Origin: Azospirillaceae bacterium
GTDB taxonomy: Bacteria > Pseudomonadota > Alphaproteobacteria > Azospirillales > Azospirillaceae
DNA length: 64,000 bases
Direction: 5' to 3'
Assembly (NCBI GenBank): GCA_031291675.1
Contig: JARLIO010000085.1
Location: 1 to 64,000 of the forward strand
Shown here: positions 46,071 through 54,736 of the stretch, in pieces
Numbering within the stretch: the stretch's first letter is position 1
Layout: the number at the start of each line of letters is the position of its first letter
Notes under the pieces: model-generated
What the model saw: only the letters and a program-made list of their open reading frames with translations
Told to the model about the DNA's origin: nothing
Databases searched by the model: none
Translations under genes and position numbers: made by a program

Positions 46071-46152
46071 GGACAGATTCCGGACGGCATGCTGGCGATG
46101 CCTGGGCGAGGTGCGTTATGGTATCCCCCCTTTACAGCCGGACGAGCATGTT

Positions 46153-46872
46153 GTGAAGATCCTGGCCCTGGATGCCGCCGGTGCCGTGTCGTCGGTGGCA
46201 CTGACCATTGATGGACGATTGGCGGCCCGCCGTGATTATGACCGTGCCCGCGGCCAAGCGGAAATCCTGATCCCTTTGATCGAGGCGGTCCTGGCGGAGG
46301 CTGGGTGCGCCATCGACGCGATCGATCGATTCGCCGTGGGGATCGGGCCCGGGGGCTTCACCGGTCTGCGGATCGCCATTGCCACGGCGCGCGGCCTGGC
46401 CCTGGCAACGGGTCGGCCGCTGATCGGAATTTCCGGCTTTGAAGCCCTGGCGCATGGCCTTGACCCCGCGATTCGCCGCAATCGAACGGTTGTGGCGGTG
46501 ATCGACTCGCAGCGCGCCGACCCTTATCTGCAAGGCTTCGACGCCGATCTCGTGCCCCTTGGCGCGCCGATCACCGCAACCGCGGGCTCGCTGCCTGCCC
46601 TGCTGATCCGCCACGCAACCGGTCCGGCCGGCGCCGATCTGGTCGGCGCCATTCTGGTCGGCGACGGCATCGACCGGCTGCGCGCCGATCTGGCCGGAAT
46701 CCCGGACCTGGTGCTGCGGCCGGCGGCCGTCGACGCCGCGGTGATCGCCGGTCGGGCCGAATGCCGGCCCCTGCCCGCGCCCCTGCCGTCGCCGCTTTAT
46801 CTGCGGCCACCCGATGTCACGCTGCCAGCGGGCCAACCGGACGCGGATCGATCCGGGCAGGTGGTGTCATGA
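46153..46872 (+). CDS. tsaB: tRNA threonylcarbamoyladenosine biosynthesis protein TsaB
   Basis: Partner of TsaD/TsaE in making t6A on ANN-decoding tRNAs. 239 residues with the ASKHA-type start KILALDAAGAVSSVAL, the segment AVGIGPGGFTGLRIAIATARGLA and ISGFEALA, all typical of TsaB. The GTG at 46153 gives the right N-terminus; upstream extension to 46015 overlaps the VanX gene antisense and is unlikely. It overlaps rimI by four bases, the standard arrangement. Confidence 0.93.
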   Translation: MKILALDAAGAVSSVALTIDGRLAARRDYDRARGQAEILIPLIEAVLAEAGCAIDAIDRFAVGIGPGGFTGLRIAIATARGLALATGRPLIGISGFEALAHGLDPAIRRNRTVVAVIDSQRADPYLQGFDADLVPLGAPITATAGSLPALLIRHATGPAGADLVGAILVGDGIDRLRADLAGIPDLVLRPAAVDAAVIAGRAECRPLPAPLPSPLYLRPPDVTLPAGQPDADRSGQVVS

Positions 46873-47405
46873 GCGGCTCCCCTCCGCTTGCTTTCGGTGC
46901 GCCGCCCGCCTTGCGGCCCTTGACTTTCTGGGACGTCGCGACGGCCTCGGCAATCCATGCCGTCTGTTTTCCCGAAGACCCGTGGTGGCCGCTCGCGATC
47001 AGTACCCTGTTGGCCAGCCCCGGTAATTTCGGCCTGATCGCGCTCGCCACCGATCTGCCGGAACCGCAGCCCCTGGGTTTCGTGATGGCGCGCGCCGTTG
47101 CCGACGAAGGCGAAATCCTGACGATCGGCTGCCGGTCCGAGGCGCGGCAGCGCGGCGTCGGGCGCTTGCTGCTCGACGCCGCGATTGCCCAGGCGGCACA
47201 AGCCGGGGCGCGGACGATGTATCTCGAAGTCGCGGAGGACAATGAGCCGGCGCGCCGGCTCTACGGCGCCGCTGGTTTTGAATTCATCGGTCGCCGCCCG
47301 GGCTATTACCGCCGCGTCCAGGGCGCCGTCGCCGCACTGGTCCTGAAGCGCAGCCTGCAGGACCCCGATCCGGTGATCAGCCGCACTTCTCAACCCACAA
47401 TCTGA
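46869..47405 (+). CDS. rimI: Ribosomal protein S18-alanine N-acetyltransferase RimI-like
   Basis: A 178-residue GNAT acetyltransferase. The acetyl-CoA loop is RQRGVGRLLLDAAIAQA, preceded by ILTIGCRSEA and followed by MYLEVAEDNEPARRLYGAAGFEFIGRRPGYY, the RimI pattern. The ATG overlaps the tsaB stop by four bases. Its 3' end overlaps the oppositely oriented TusA-like gene by 29 bases. RimI acetylates the N-terminus of S18; other targets are possible. Confidence 0.92.
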   Translation: MSGSPPLAFGAPPALRPLTFWDVATASAIHAVCFPEDPWWPLAISTLLASPGNFGLIALATDLPEPQPLGFVMARAVADEGEILTIGCRSEARQRGVGRLLLDAAIAQAAQAGARTMYLEVAEDNEPARRLYGAAGFEFIGRRPGYYRRVQGAVAALVLKRSLQDPDPVISRTSQPTI

Positions 47406-47622
47406 AAATCCCGGGTGCGGTCGCTTCGGGTTCAAGCATCAGAATCCGGTGGCCAAGCTCGATCAAAGAGCGTGGAACGTTTTCGAGCGGTTCACCGTCC
47501 CTCAGTCGGACTTCAAGCACCTGGCCAACCGCCATCGCCTCGATTCGGAGCTTGGTTTTCACGAATGTGAGTGGACACACCGCGCTGGTAATGTCCAGAA
47601 AGTAATGGGCTGTCTTTGGCAC
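47377..47622 (-). CDS. TusA-family sulfurtransferase protein
   Basis: An 81-residue TusA/SirA-like protein with the signature cysteine near the N-terminus: HYFLDITSAVCPLTFVKTKLRIEAM, where the CP motif carries the persulfide sulfur. The usual second feature, Gly-rich turn before the last strand, is present as GHRILMLEPEA. TusA proteins relay sulfur for tRNA thiolation, molybdenum cofactor or respiratory enzymes. It overlaps rimI tail to tail by 29 bases. Its specific partner is not visible; moeB, a possible user, is far away. Confidence 0.88.
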   Translation of the reverse strand: MPKTAHYFLDITSAVCPLTFVKTKLRIEAMAVGQVLEVRLRDGEPLENVPRSLIELGHRILMLEPEATAPGIFRLWVEKCG

Positions 47623-47718
47623 GGGTCAACATTTCTCTTCATCGTGGACGTTTGGTTATTGCGTTACCGCTCTAGATTTCTTATACCGGCGGGAATCGGG
47701 GACCTGGAGCAAGGATAA

Positions 47719-48135
47719 ATGAGCATCGAAATACCATCCAACGAGTTGTTGTCTCTCACGACAGAGATCGTCGCGGCCCATGTCTCCAACAATACGGTGC
47801 CGGTGACAGATCTTCCACAGCTCATCGAACAGGTCTTCAAGTCGCTTGCGACCGTGGGTACCGAGCCGCCTTTGGTCGTGGAGCGGCCGCAACCCGCCGT
47901 GCCGATCAAGAAGTCGGTCACGCCGGAATTCATCATCTGCCTTGAAGACGGCAAGAAACTGAAGATGCTCAAGCGGCATCTGAAGACGGCCTATGACATG
48001 ACGCCCGAGGACTATCGTGAGCGCTGGGGCCTGCCGACCGACTATCCCATGGTCGCCCCGAACTACGCCAAGCAGCGCAGCCGCCTGGCCAAGGAAATCG
48101 GTCTGGGCACGCGGGCGAAGCGCGGCGAGGAATAA
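47719..48135 (+). CDS. MucR/Ros-family transcriptional regulator
   Basis: A 138-residue MucR-type regulator, a global regulator of surface polysaccharides, motility and cell cycle in alphaproteobacteria. The zinc-finger region reads FIICLEDGKKLKMLKRHLKTAYDMTPEDYRERWGL with the C-terminal DYPMVAPNYAKQRSRLAKEIGLG. Ros uses a C2H2 finger; here only one Cys and one His of the set are present (the second Cys is Asp and the second His is Tyr), a state also known from Mesorhizobium Ml proteins that bind DNA without zinc. Context upstream is a clear gap. Targets unknown. Confidence 0.93.
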   Translation: MSIEIPSNELLSLTTEIVAAHVSNNTVPVTDLPQLIEQVFKSLATVGTEPPLVVERPQPAVPIKKSVTPEFIICLEDGKKLKMLKRHLKTAYDMTPEDYRERWGLPTDYPMVAPNYAKQRSRLAKEIGLGTRAKRGEE

Positions 48136-48555
48136 GCGCAAGCCGGCGCGACCCGTCCCGTTGCGCCCGATGGCCGCGGGATCCTGTTGATGGGTGCGCC
48201 GTTGCGTGATTTCCATCGCCGGACCCCGTCGGGGTTCAGCCTGGAGTCGCGCCATACAAAGGTACCCACGGCGACGGGGAATGGCCTGCCGGGCCGATCT
48301 GTCCGGTTCGGCAGAGAAAATCCGGGGTCGCGGGTCCCGTTCTGGCGGGGAAAGCATCTTGTTCACGGGACGGAATATCGACGGCCGACGGCCGTCCCGG
48401 GGACGGCGGACCGCCGCGTGGGACTCTGTTTTGCGGGTCACGTCTCCTAACAATCGCATCGAGCCTGGTTGACCGGATGCGGTCGCTTCATGATATGGCT
48501 ATTACTCGAACCGCGTCGGGTTGATCCACGCATTCTTGATGACTGTGAACCAAGC
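48136..48555. other. Intergenic region between mucR and olsB
   Basis: About 420 bases with no credible gene; several short overlapping frames lack ribosome sites. It must hold the olsB promoter, and possibly a MucR binding site, but I see no distinct inverted repeat or terminator. Confidence 0.45.
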
Positions 48556-49377
48556 ATGGCCGACCTTTCCACCGCACCGCTGAGCCAGAGCGATTTGTGC
48601 ATGGGTAATCTTGAGGTACGCCTGGCCCAGAACGAAGCGGAAGTCGACGCCGCCCAGGCCTTGCGCTATCAGGTTTTCTATAGTGAGATGGCTGCCCGGC
48701 CAACGCCGGAGCTGGAGCTGTTGCGGCGTGATATTGACCGCTTCGATCCGCTGTGTGACCATCTGCTGGTGATCGATCACGACCGCGGCACCGGGCCGGA
48801 GAGCGTGATCGGGACCTACCGGCTGATCCAACGCCCCGCCGCGGAGCGTGCCGGGTCCTTCTACTCCAGTGCCGAGTACGATATCGGCATGCTGGCCGGC
48901 TATCCCGGTGAGGTGCTGGAGCTCGGGCGGTCCTGCGTCCACGCCGATTATCGCAACCGGCCGACGATGCAGCTGCTGTGGCGCGGCATCGCCGCCTACA
49001 TTTTTCAATATGACATCGCCTTGATGTTCGGCTGCGCCAGCCTCCCGGGCACCGACCCGCAGGCCCTGGCCTTGCCCTTGTCCTATCTCTATTATCATCA
49101 TCTGGCGCCACCGGCGCTCCGGCCCGCGGCCCTGGCGGGGCAATATGTCGATATGCGGCTGCTGCCACCGGAGCAGATCGATACCCGCCAGGCGCTGAAC
49201 GAATTGCCGCCGCTGATCAAAGGCTATCTGCGGCTCGGCGGCTTCGTCGGCGACGGCGCCGTCATCGACCATCAATTCAACACGACCGACGTTTGTGTGA
49301 TCGTCAAGACCGAACTTGTCACAGAAAAGTACTACAAGCATTACGAAAGGCGCAGCAAGGACGCTGGGGCCTCATAA
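48556..49377 (+). CDS. olsB: Ornithine N-acyltransferase OlsB
   Basis: GNAT-related acyltransferase making lyso-ornithine lipid from ornithine and 3-hydroxyacyl-ACP. 273 residues with the OlsB features: LEVRLAQNEAEVDAAQALRYQVFYSEM, DHLLVIDHD, VIGTYRLIQ, and EVLELGRSCVHADYRNRPTMQLLWRGIAAYI. The start at 48556 is chosen for a normal N-terminus; the ribosome site is weak and the frame is open upstream to 48469. It is followed 52 bases later by an acyltransferase (olsA), completing the ornithine-lipid pathway. Ornithine lipids often replace phospholipids at low phosphate. Confidence 0.93.
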   Translation: MADLSTAPLSQSDLCMGNLEVRLAQNEAEVDAAQALRYQVFYSEMAARPTPELELLRRDIDRFDPLCDHLLVIDHDRGTGPESVIGTYRLIQRPAAERAGSFYSSAEYDIGMLAGYPGEVLELGRSCVHADYRNRPTMQLLWRGIAAYIFQYDIALMFGCASLPGTDPQALALPLSYLYYHHLAPPALRPAALAGQYVDMRLLPPEQIDTRQALNELPPLIKGYLRLGGFVGDGAVIDHQFNTTDVCVIVKTELVTEKYYKHYERRSKDAGAS

Positions 49378-49429
49378 CGGCGGTTCATGACGGGCGGTCA
49401 TAAGCGCAGGACTTTCACGGGGAACAGGT

Positions 49430-50308
49430 ATGGGGGTTTCTCTTCAGGGGTCGCTGATCCTGGGTTTGTTTCGCCTGATCGGCTTCGGCCTGTGGACCAT
49501 CATGATGGTTCCCGTCCAGGCAAGCGCCCTGGCCCTGAAGCTGCAGCACCATACGGTTATCATCCCGCGCCTCTTTCACCGCGTCTGCGCCCGCCTGCTG
49601 GGCTTTCGACTGACTGTCATCGGCACGCCATCGACAAGGCGGCCGACATTGTATGTCGCCAATCACTCGTCCTACATGGATGTTGTCGTTCTCGGCGGCC
49701 TGATCGAAGGCTCGTTCGTGGCCAAGACCGAGGTCGCGGGCTGGCCGCTCTTCGGCATGCTTGCCAAATTGCAGCGGACCGTATTCGTTGCCCGCCGGGT
49801 TCGGAAGGTCGCGGCCGAACGCGATGACATCAAGACGCGGCTTCTGGCTGGCGACAATCTGATTCTGTTTCCCGAAGGCACATCGTCGGATGGCAATCGG
49901 ACTTTGCCGTTCAAAAGCGCGTTGTTCAGCGTGGCGTCAACACAGATCAACGACGCGCCGATCGCGGTGCAGCCGATCTCGGTGACGTGCACTGCTCTGG
50001 ATGGGATCCCGCTGGGCTGGACGTTGCGGTCGATTTACGCATGGTATGGCGATATGGACCTGGCGCCCCATATCTGGAACATGGTGCAGCTCGGGCGCCT
50101 GACGGTGGTGGTCGAATTTCATGAGCCGGTGACATTGGACGATTTCAGCTCCCGCAAGGCGCTGGCGGAGTTTTGCCAGGCCACGATCGCCGCCGGGGTG
50201 GGTCGTGCCATCGCGGGCTGGCCGTCACCGACACCGGTTTTTGTCCCCAGCGAAGACACCGGAATCGAATCGGCCGAGTCGGCCGAGTCGATTGAAATGC
50301 CGGCATGA
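49430..50308 (+). CDS. olsA: 1-acyl-sn-glycerol-3-phosphate acyltransferase / OlsA-type O-acyltransferase
   Basis: PlsC-family membrane acyltransferase of 292 residues. Hydrophobic N-terminus (about 5-35), HX4D motif in VANHSSYMDVVV, the substrate motif FPEGTSSDGNRTLPFKSALF, and VQPISVT. Next to olsB this is best read as OlsA, which adds the second acyl chain to lyso-ornithine lipid; acting in phosphatidic acid synthesis is the alternative. The ATG follows GGGGAACAGGT. The last residues contain a small Glu-Ser-Ala repeat (SAESAES). Copy A of the dispersed repeat follows at once. Confidence 0.9.
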   Translation: MGVSLQGSLILGLFRLIGFGLWTIMMVPVQASALALKLQHHTVIIPRLFHRVCARLLGFRLTVIGTPSTRRPTLYVANHSSYMDVVVLGGLIEGSFVAKTEVAGWPLFGMLAKLQRTVFVARRVRKVAAERDDIKTRLLAGDNLILFPEGTSSDGNRTLPFKSALFSVASTQINDAPIAVQPISVTCTALDGIPLGWTLRSIYAWYGDMDLAPHIWNMVQLGRLTVVVEFHEPVTLDDFSSRKALAEFCQATIAAGVGRAIAGWPSPTPVFVPSEDTGIESAESAESIEMPA

Positions 50309-50317
50309 CCCTGCAGT

Positions 50318-50474
50318 GGTTCTCATTTTGGCGACGACGCGTTGGGCTTTCGCCCAAACCCAACGGGGGCCATGCCCCAGACCCCTTTGTTTTTGTCAAA
50401 ACAGAGGGGGATTCGGGGTTCACCCCGAGCGGGTGCGGGCGGCAGCCCGCTGCCGACAGCCAAAATGAGAACGG
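50318..50474 (+). repeat. Full copy of the dispersed palindromic repeat (copy A)
   Basis: About 157 bp with ends GGTTCTCATTTTGGC and GCCAAAATGAGAAC as terminal inverted repeats. Four internal hairpins are readable: GTTGGGC around TTTC, GGGGGCCATGCCCC, CGGGGTTCACCCCG and GCGGGCGGCAGCCCGC. It is nearly identical to copy B (39626-39783, inverted) and copy C (32015-32086, right half). It starts nine bases after olsA and fills half of the 329-base gap before miaB; the rest of the gap has no gene. It is non-coding, without transposase. Confidence 0.92.
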
Positions 50475-50637
50475 CTGATGACCCTGGCAGCAATTGTACA
50501 TGGCTGGGGAAACACGCTACAAATCGGCTGCGATGCCGCGTTCCCGTCGCGCGATCACCCGCTTGATGCGGGACGGCGCCGGGGTGACTTCAGCATTTCC
50601 GGGCCCCGATGCCTCGGGGGGGGGAGGATGTGAGGAT

Positions 50638-52047
50638 TTGAGCAAGACGCTGTTCATCAAGACCTGGGGTTGCCAAATGAATGCCTACGACTCCGCGCGA
50701 ATGGCGGACGTCCTGGCCCCACTGGGTTACCGTCCGACCGACAGTGCGGATGGTGCCGACATGGTCATCCTGAACACCTGCCACATCCGCGAAAAAGCCG
50801 CGGAGAAGGTTTTTTCGGAACTCGGGCGGTTGCGCGAGCTCAAGAGCGAACGCGCCGATCAGGGCCAGCGGGTGATTCTGGCGGTTGCCGGTTGCGTCGC
50901 CCAGGCCGAGGGTGCCGAGATCATGGCGCGCGCCCCCTATGTCGACATCGTGTTCGGACCTCAGACCTACCACCAGCTCCCCGAGATGGTCGACCGCGTC
51001 ACGCGCCCCCATGGCGGTCGCGTGATTCGCACCGATTTCCCGCCCGACAGCAAATTCGACAGCCTCCCCGCGGACACCGCGGGCCAGGGCGTCACCGCGT
51101 TCCTGTCGGTGCAGGAAGGGTGCGACAAGTTCTGCACTTTCTGCGTCGTGCCCTATACAAGGGGCGCCGAGTTTTCCCGCCCGGCCACATCCATCGTGGC
51201 CGAGGCGCAGCGCCTGGTCGCCGCCGGTGCGCGCGAAATCACGCTGCTGGGACAAAACGTCAATGCGTATCATGGAGAGGCGCCGGACGGGACAAGCTGG
51301 GGTCTGGGGCGTCTGATCCGGATGCTCGCCGACATCCCCGAGCTGGCGCGACTGCGCTACACCACCTCGCACCCCTGTGACATGGATGATGACCTGATCG
51401 CCGCCCATGCGACGGTGCCCCAGTTGATGCCGTTCCTGCATCTGCCGGTCCAGAGCGGTTCCAACCGCGTCCTGGCGGCGATGAACCGCAAGCACGACAG
51501 CGACGACTATCGCCGTATCGTCGAGCGGATTCGCGCGGCGCGGCCCGATCTGGCCCTGTCATCCGATTTCATCGTCGGCTTTCCCGACGAACAGGAGCGG
51601 GACTTCGAGGACACCTTGCGTCTGGTCGACGAAATCGGATTTGCGCAGGCCTATTCCTTCAAGTACAGCCCGCGCCCGGGAACGCCGGCGGCCGGAATGA
51701 TTCGAAATCAGATCCCGGAACAGGTCAAGATTGAACGGTTGGCGGCGCTGCAGGATCTGATCAATCGCCAGCAGCTCGCCTACAACCGCAGCTTCATCGG
51801 CCGCACCGTGCCGGTGTTGTTCGATCGTCGGGGAAAACGCCAAGGCCAGATCATGGGACGGACGCCCTTCATGCAATCGGTCTATGTCCATGCCCCGGAT
51901 CGTGGTCTGGCGACGATCGCCGAGGTGACCATCACGGGAGCCCACGCCAACAGCCTGTCCGGAACGCTGGCCGGAACGGCCGCGGCGATGACATTGCCCC
52001 TGGTTCCGGCCCGCGCGGCAGCGATGGCCGTGGAGGTCGCTTCTTGA
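50638..52047 (+). CDS. miaB: tRNA-2-methylthio-N6-dimethylallyladenosine synthase MiaB
   Basis: Radical SAM enzyme that adds a methylthio group to i6A37 in tRNA. 469 residues from the TTG start: N-terminal MTTase domain with cluster cysteines in [21 protein letters not shown] and AVAGCVAQ, the radical SAM CxxxCxxC (GCDKFCTFC), and a C-terminal TRAM domain. The TTG at 50638 is preferred because GGAGG lies nine bases upstream and family proteins begin SKxLFIKTxGCQMN; a longer frame to 50494 adds low-complexity sequence. phoH overlaps its stop by four bases. Confidence 0.95.
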   Translation: MSKTLFIKTWGCQMNAYDSARMADVLAPLGYRPTDSADGADMVILNTCHIREKAAEKVFSELGRLRELKSERADQGQRVILAVAGCVAQAEGAEIMARAPYVDIVFGPQTYHQLPEMVDRVTRPHGGRVIRTDFPPDSKFDSLPADTAGQGVTAFLSVQEGCDKFCTFCVVPYTRGAEFSRPATSIVAEAQRLVAAGAREITLLGQNVNAYHGEAPDGTSWGLGRLIRMLADIPELARLRYTTSHPCDMDDDLIAAHATVPQLMPFLHLPVQSGSNRVLAAMNRKHDSDDYRRIVERIRAARPDLALSSDFIVGFPDEQERDFEDTLRLVDEIGFAQAYSFKYSPRPGTPAAGMIRNQIPEQVKIERLAALQDLINRQQLAYNRSFIGRTVPVLFDRRGKRQGQIMGRTPFMQSVYVHAPDRGLATIAEVTITGAHANSLSGTLAGTAAAMTLPLVPARAAAMAVEVAS

Positions 52048-53174
52048 CCGCGCTGCCCGAGCGGCGCATCGAGCTGCGATTCGACGACAACCGGCTGTTG
52101 CCCCTGCTCTATGGCGGCCATGACAGCCATCTGGTCCGCATTGAGGCGCAGTTGGGTGTCACCCTGATCTCACGCGGCAATGTCCTGGTGATCAGCGGTT
52201 CAACCGCGGCGGCGGAGACGGCAAAGGCCGCATTGGAATCGCTGTGGCAGCGCTTGTGCCAAGGGATGCCGGTCGGTTCGGCCGAGGTCGATGCCGCCTT
52301 GCGGATGGAGGCCACGGCCCTGCTGCCCCGGCCGGGACGCGAGGGGCCACCGACGCCAGGCCGTGCCGAACTGACCGTGGTCAAGACCAAACGCCGGGCC
52401 ATTTCGCCCCGATCCCCGGTCCAGGCGCAATATATGCAGGCCCTGCAGGACTCGGAGCTGGTGTTCGGCCTGGGGCCGGCCGGAACCGGCAAGACCTATC
52501 TGGCCGTGGCCCAGGCGGTCGTGATGCTGACGGCGGGTCAGGTCGACCGGATCATCCTGTCGCGACCGGCCGTCGAAGCGGGTGAGCGCCTGGGCTTCCT
52601 TCCCGGCGACATGCGCGACAAGGTCGACCCCTATCTACGCCCGCTCTACGACGCCCTTTATGACATGATCCCGGCCGAGCAGGTCGCCAAACGCCTGGCC
52701 AATGGCGACATCGAGGTCGCACCGCTGGCCTTCATGCGCGGCCGCACCCTGGCCAACGCCTTCGTGATCCTGGACGAAGCGCAAAACACCACCCCGATGC
52801 AGATGAAGATGTTCCTGACCCGCCTGGGCGAAAGCAGCCGGATGGCGATCACCGGGGACATCACGCAGATCGATCTGCCCGCGGGAACGCGTTCCGGCCT
52901 CAAGGACGCGCTTGAGGTGCTCCGCGATGTCGAGGGTGTCGAATTCGTCAATTTCACCGATGCCGACGTGGTGCGCCATCCGCTGGTCGCCCGCATCGTC
53001 CGTGCCTATGATCGTCGCGACCGTGATCGGACACTCCCGGTGGCCAGCGCTCCGCCCGGGGCGGGAACGTCCGCTTCACCGGCCGGCGCTCGCGAAATCG
53101 CGGTGCCTGAGACGCCTGCCGCCGCGTCATCCACGGCGACAATCCCAGACGCAACCCTGCCAAGGACGCCTTGA
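52044..53174 (+). CDS. PhoH-like ATPase (PhoH/YbeZ family)
   Basis: A 376-residue PhoH-family ATPase thought to act with YbeY in RNA metabolism. Walker [14 protein letters not shown], Walker [22 protein letters not shown], and the family segment [33 protein letters not shown] are intact. An N-terminal KH-like part (about 10-75) is present, and the C-terminus is a 40-residue Pro/Ala/Thr tail. The TTG start overlaps the miaB stop; ybeY starts at the last base of its own stop. Gene order miaB-phoH-ybeY-corC-lnt is standard. Confidence 0.94.
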   Translation: MTALPERRIELRFDDNRLLPLLYGGHDSHLVRIEAQLGVTLISRGNVLVISGSTAAAETAKAALESLWQRLCQGMPVGSAEVDAALRMEATALLPRPGREGPPTPGRAELTVVKTKRRAISPRSPVQAQYMQALQDSELVFGLGPAGTGKTYLAVAQAVVMLTAGQVDRIILSRPAVEAGERLGFLPGDMRDKVDPYLRPLYDALYDMIPAEQVAKRLANGDIEVAPLAFMRGRTLANAFVILDEAQNTTPMQMKMFLTRLGESSRMAITGDITQIDLPAGTRSGLKDALEVLRDVEGVEFVNFTDADVVRHPLVARIVRAYDRRDRDRTLPVASAPPGAGTSASPAGAREIAVPETPAAASSTATIPDATLPRTP

Positions 53175-53743
53175 TGACGACGGATCACCATCCCCCCGCC
53201 TCCACCGCGTCAACTTCGCTTCTGACGATCACGACAGACATCGAGGATTTGCGCTGGACCGTCGCCGATCCCGATCTGGCCGCGCACTGCGAACCGATCA
53301 TCCATGCCGTGTTCTCGAAAGCCGAACTCCCCGCGCTTGCCGTCGGACGCGCCGCGGAAATGGGCCTGCTGTTCTCCGATGACGCGGTGGTCCAGGAACT
53401 CAACCGGCATTACCGCGGCCAGGACAAGCCGACCAACGTCCTGAGCTTCGCCCTGCTCGAAGGCGGGCAGGCCACCGATCCGGAGATTCCGCTGCTGTTG
53501 GGCGATGTCATCCTGGGTTACGATACGGTCGCGCATGAATCCCAGGAACAAGGCAAACGCCTCATCGACCACACCATCCATCTTGTTGTTCATGGTGTTT
53601 TGCACCTGCTCGGCTATGATCACACGTCCGAGTTCGATGCTCAACGGATGGAACAACTGGAGACCCAGATCCTCGCCGGCTTTTCGATCGCCGACCCTTA
53701 CCGGGACTCCCATGATCCGGATGTCGACGCCGAAATCCATTGA
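53174..53743 (+). CDS. ybeY: rRNA maturation endoribonuclease YbeY
   Basis: Metal-dependent endoribonuclease for 16S rRNA 3'-end maturation and ribosome quality control. The 189-residue protein has the invariant zinc motif HGVLHLLGYDH (H3XH5XH) and the preceding NRHYRGQDKPTNVLSFAL and LGDVILGYDTV. The ATG at 53174 overlaps the phoH stop by one base. An N-terminal extension of about 30 residues is longer than in E. coli. Downstream is corC after 81 bases. Confidence 0.96.
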   Translation: MTTDHHPPASTASTSLLTITTDIEDLRWTVADPDLAAHCEPIIHAVFSKAELPALAVGRAAEMGLLFSDDAVVQELNRHYRGQDKPTNVLSFALLEGGQATDPEIPLLLGDVILGYDTVAHESQEQGKRLIDHTIHLVVHGVLHLLGYDHTSEFDAQRMEQLETQILAGFSIADPYRDSHDPDVDAEIH

Positions 53744-53824
53744 CCGACCTTCGGCAATGGACCGGAACGCACCCAGATCCGCAAGGGGGTGCGACAGCCG
53801 GACCGGCTTTGCCTCAAAGACACC

Positions 53825-54736
53825 ATGACCGATATACCAGGCAGTAGACCGCCCCAAGACGGGGCCGATGAACAGAGTTCCTTCCCGCAGCAGTTTCGTC
53901 ATTGGCTGCAGGCCATTCTTCACGGCCGGGCGGACACCACGTTACGCGACACGATCGAGGAGCTGATCGAAGAGCAGGACGAGGGCTCGCTCGCCGCCGA
54001 TGAGCGGCAATTGCTCGCCAATATCCTGAAACTGCGCGATCGCACCGCCGCCGACTGCATGGTGCCCCGCGCCGACATTGTCGCCGTCGACGTCGAGACC
54101 AACCTCGACACCTTGATCAAATGCCTGGCCGAAGACAGCCACAGCCGCATGCCGGTTTACCGCGACACCCTTGATGACGTGATCGGCATGGTTCACATCA
54201 AGGATGTCGTCGCGTGCCTCGCCGGGGGTAAGCCGTTTAATCTCAAGGAGATCGTTCGCGAAATCCCGATCGTCGCCCCCAGCATGCCGGTCCTCGATCT
54301 GTTGTTGCAGATGCGCCAGACCCGTCAGCACATGGCCCTGGTCATCGATGAATTCGGCGGCATCGACGGTTTGGTCACGATCGAAGACCTGGTCGAGGAG
54401 ATCGTCGGCGAGATCGAGGACGAGCATGACGAGACCACGCCACCACGGATGATCAATCGCACCGACGGAAGTCTGATCGCCGACGCCCGGGTCCCGATCG
54501 AGGATTTCGAGGCCCAGGTCGGCCCGGTGCTCGACGACGAGGAACGCGAAGACATTGATACGCTGGGTGGCTTGGTTTTTGCGCTGGCCGGCCGTGTTCC
54601 GGCGCGCGGCGAGCTTCTGAAACATTCATCCGGATTGGAGTTCGAAATCATTGATGCCGATCCTCGCCGAATCAAGCGTTTGCGCGTTCGGAACCTGCCA
54701 CATCCCCCCATCGTGAGCGACCACCCGTCATCATGA
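53825..54736 (+). CDS. CorC/HlyC-family CBS-domain protein
   Basis: A 303-residue soluble protein with paired CBS domains (about 70-195: RDRTAADCMVPRADIVAVD, HSRMPVYRDTLDDVIGMVHIKDV) and a C-terminal CorC_HlyC domain (about 220-290: DTLGGLVFALAGRVPARGE). It lacks the DUF21 membrane part of CorB-type proteins. CorC proteins are linked to magnesium and cobalt efflux, and to protein or transport regulation; the role here is inferred from family and order (ybeY-corC-lnt). Its stop overlaps lnt by four bases. Confidence 0.92.
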   Translation: MTDIPGSRPPQDGADEQSSFPQQFRHWLQAILHGRADTTLRDTIEELIEEQDEGSLAADERQLLANILKLRDRTAADCMVPRADIVAVDVETNLDTLIKCLAEDSHSRMPVYRDTLDDVIGMVHIKDVVACLAGGKPFNLKEIVREIPIVAPSMPVLDLLLQMRQTRQHMALVIDEFGGIDGLVTIEDLVEEIVGEIEDEHDETTPPRMINRTDGSLIADARVPIEDFEAQVGPVLDDEEREDIDTLGGLVFALAGRVPARGELLKHSSGLEFEIIDADPRRIKRLRVRNLPHPPIVSDHPSS

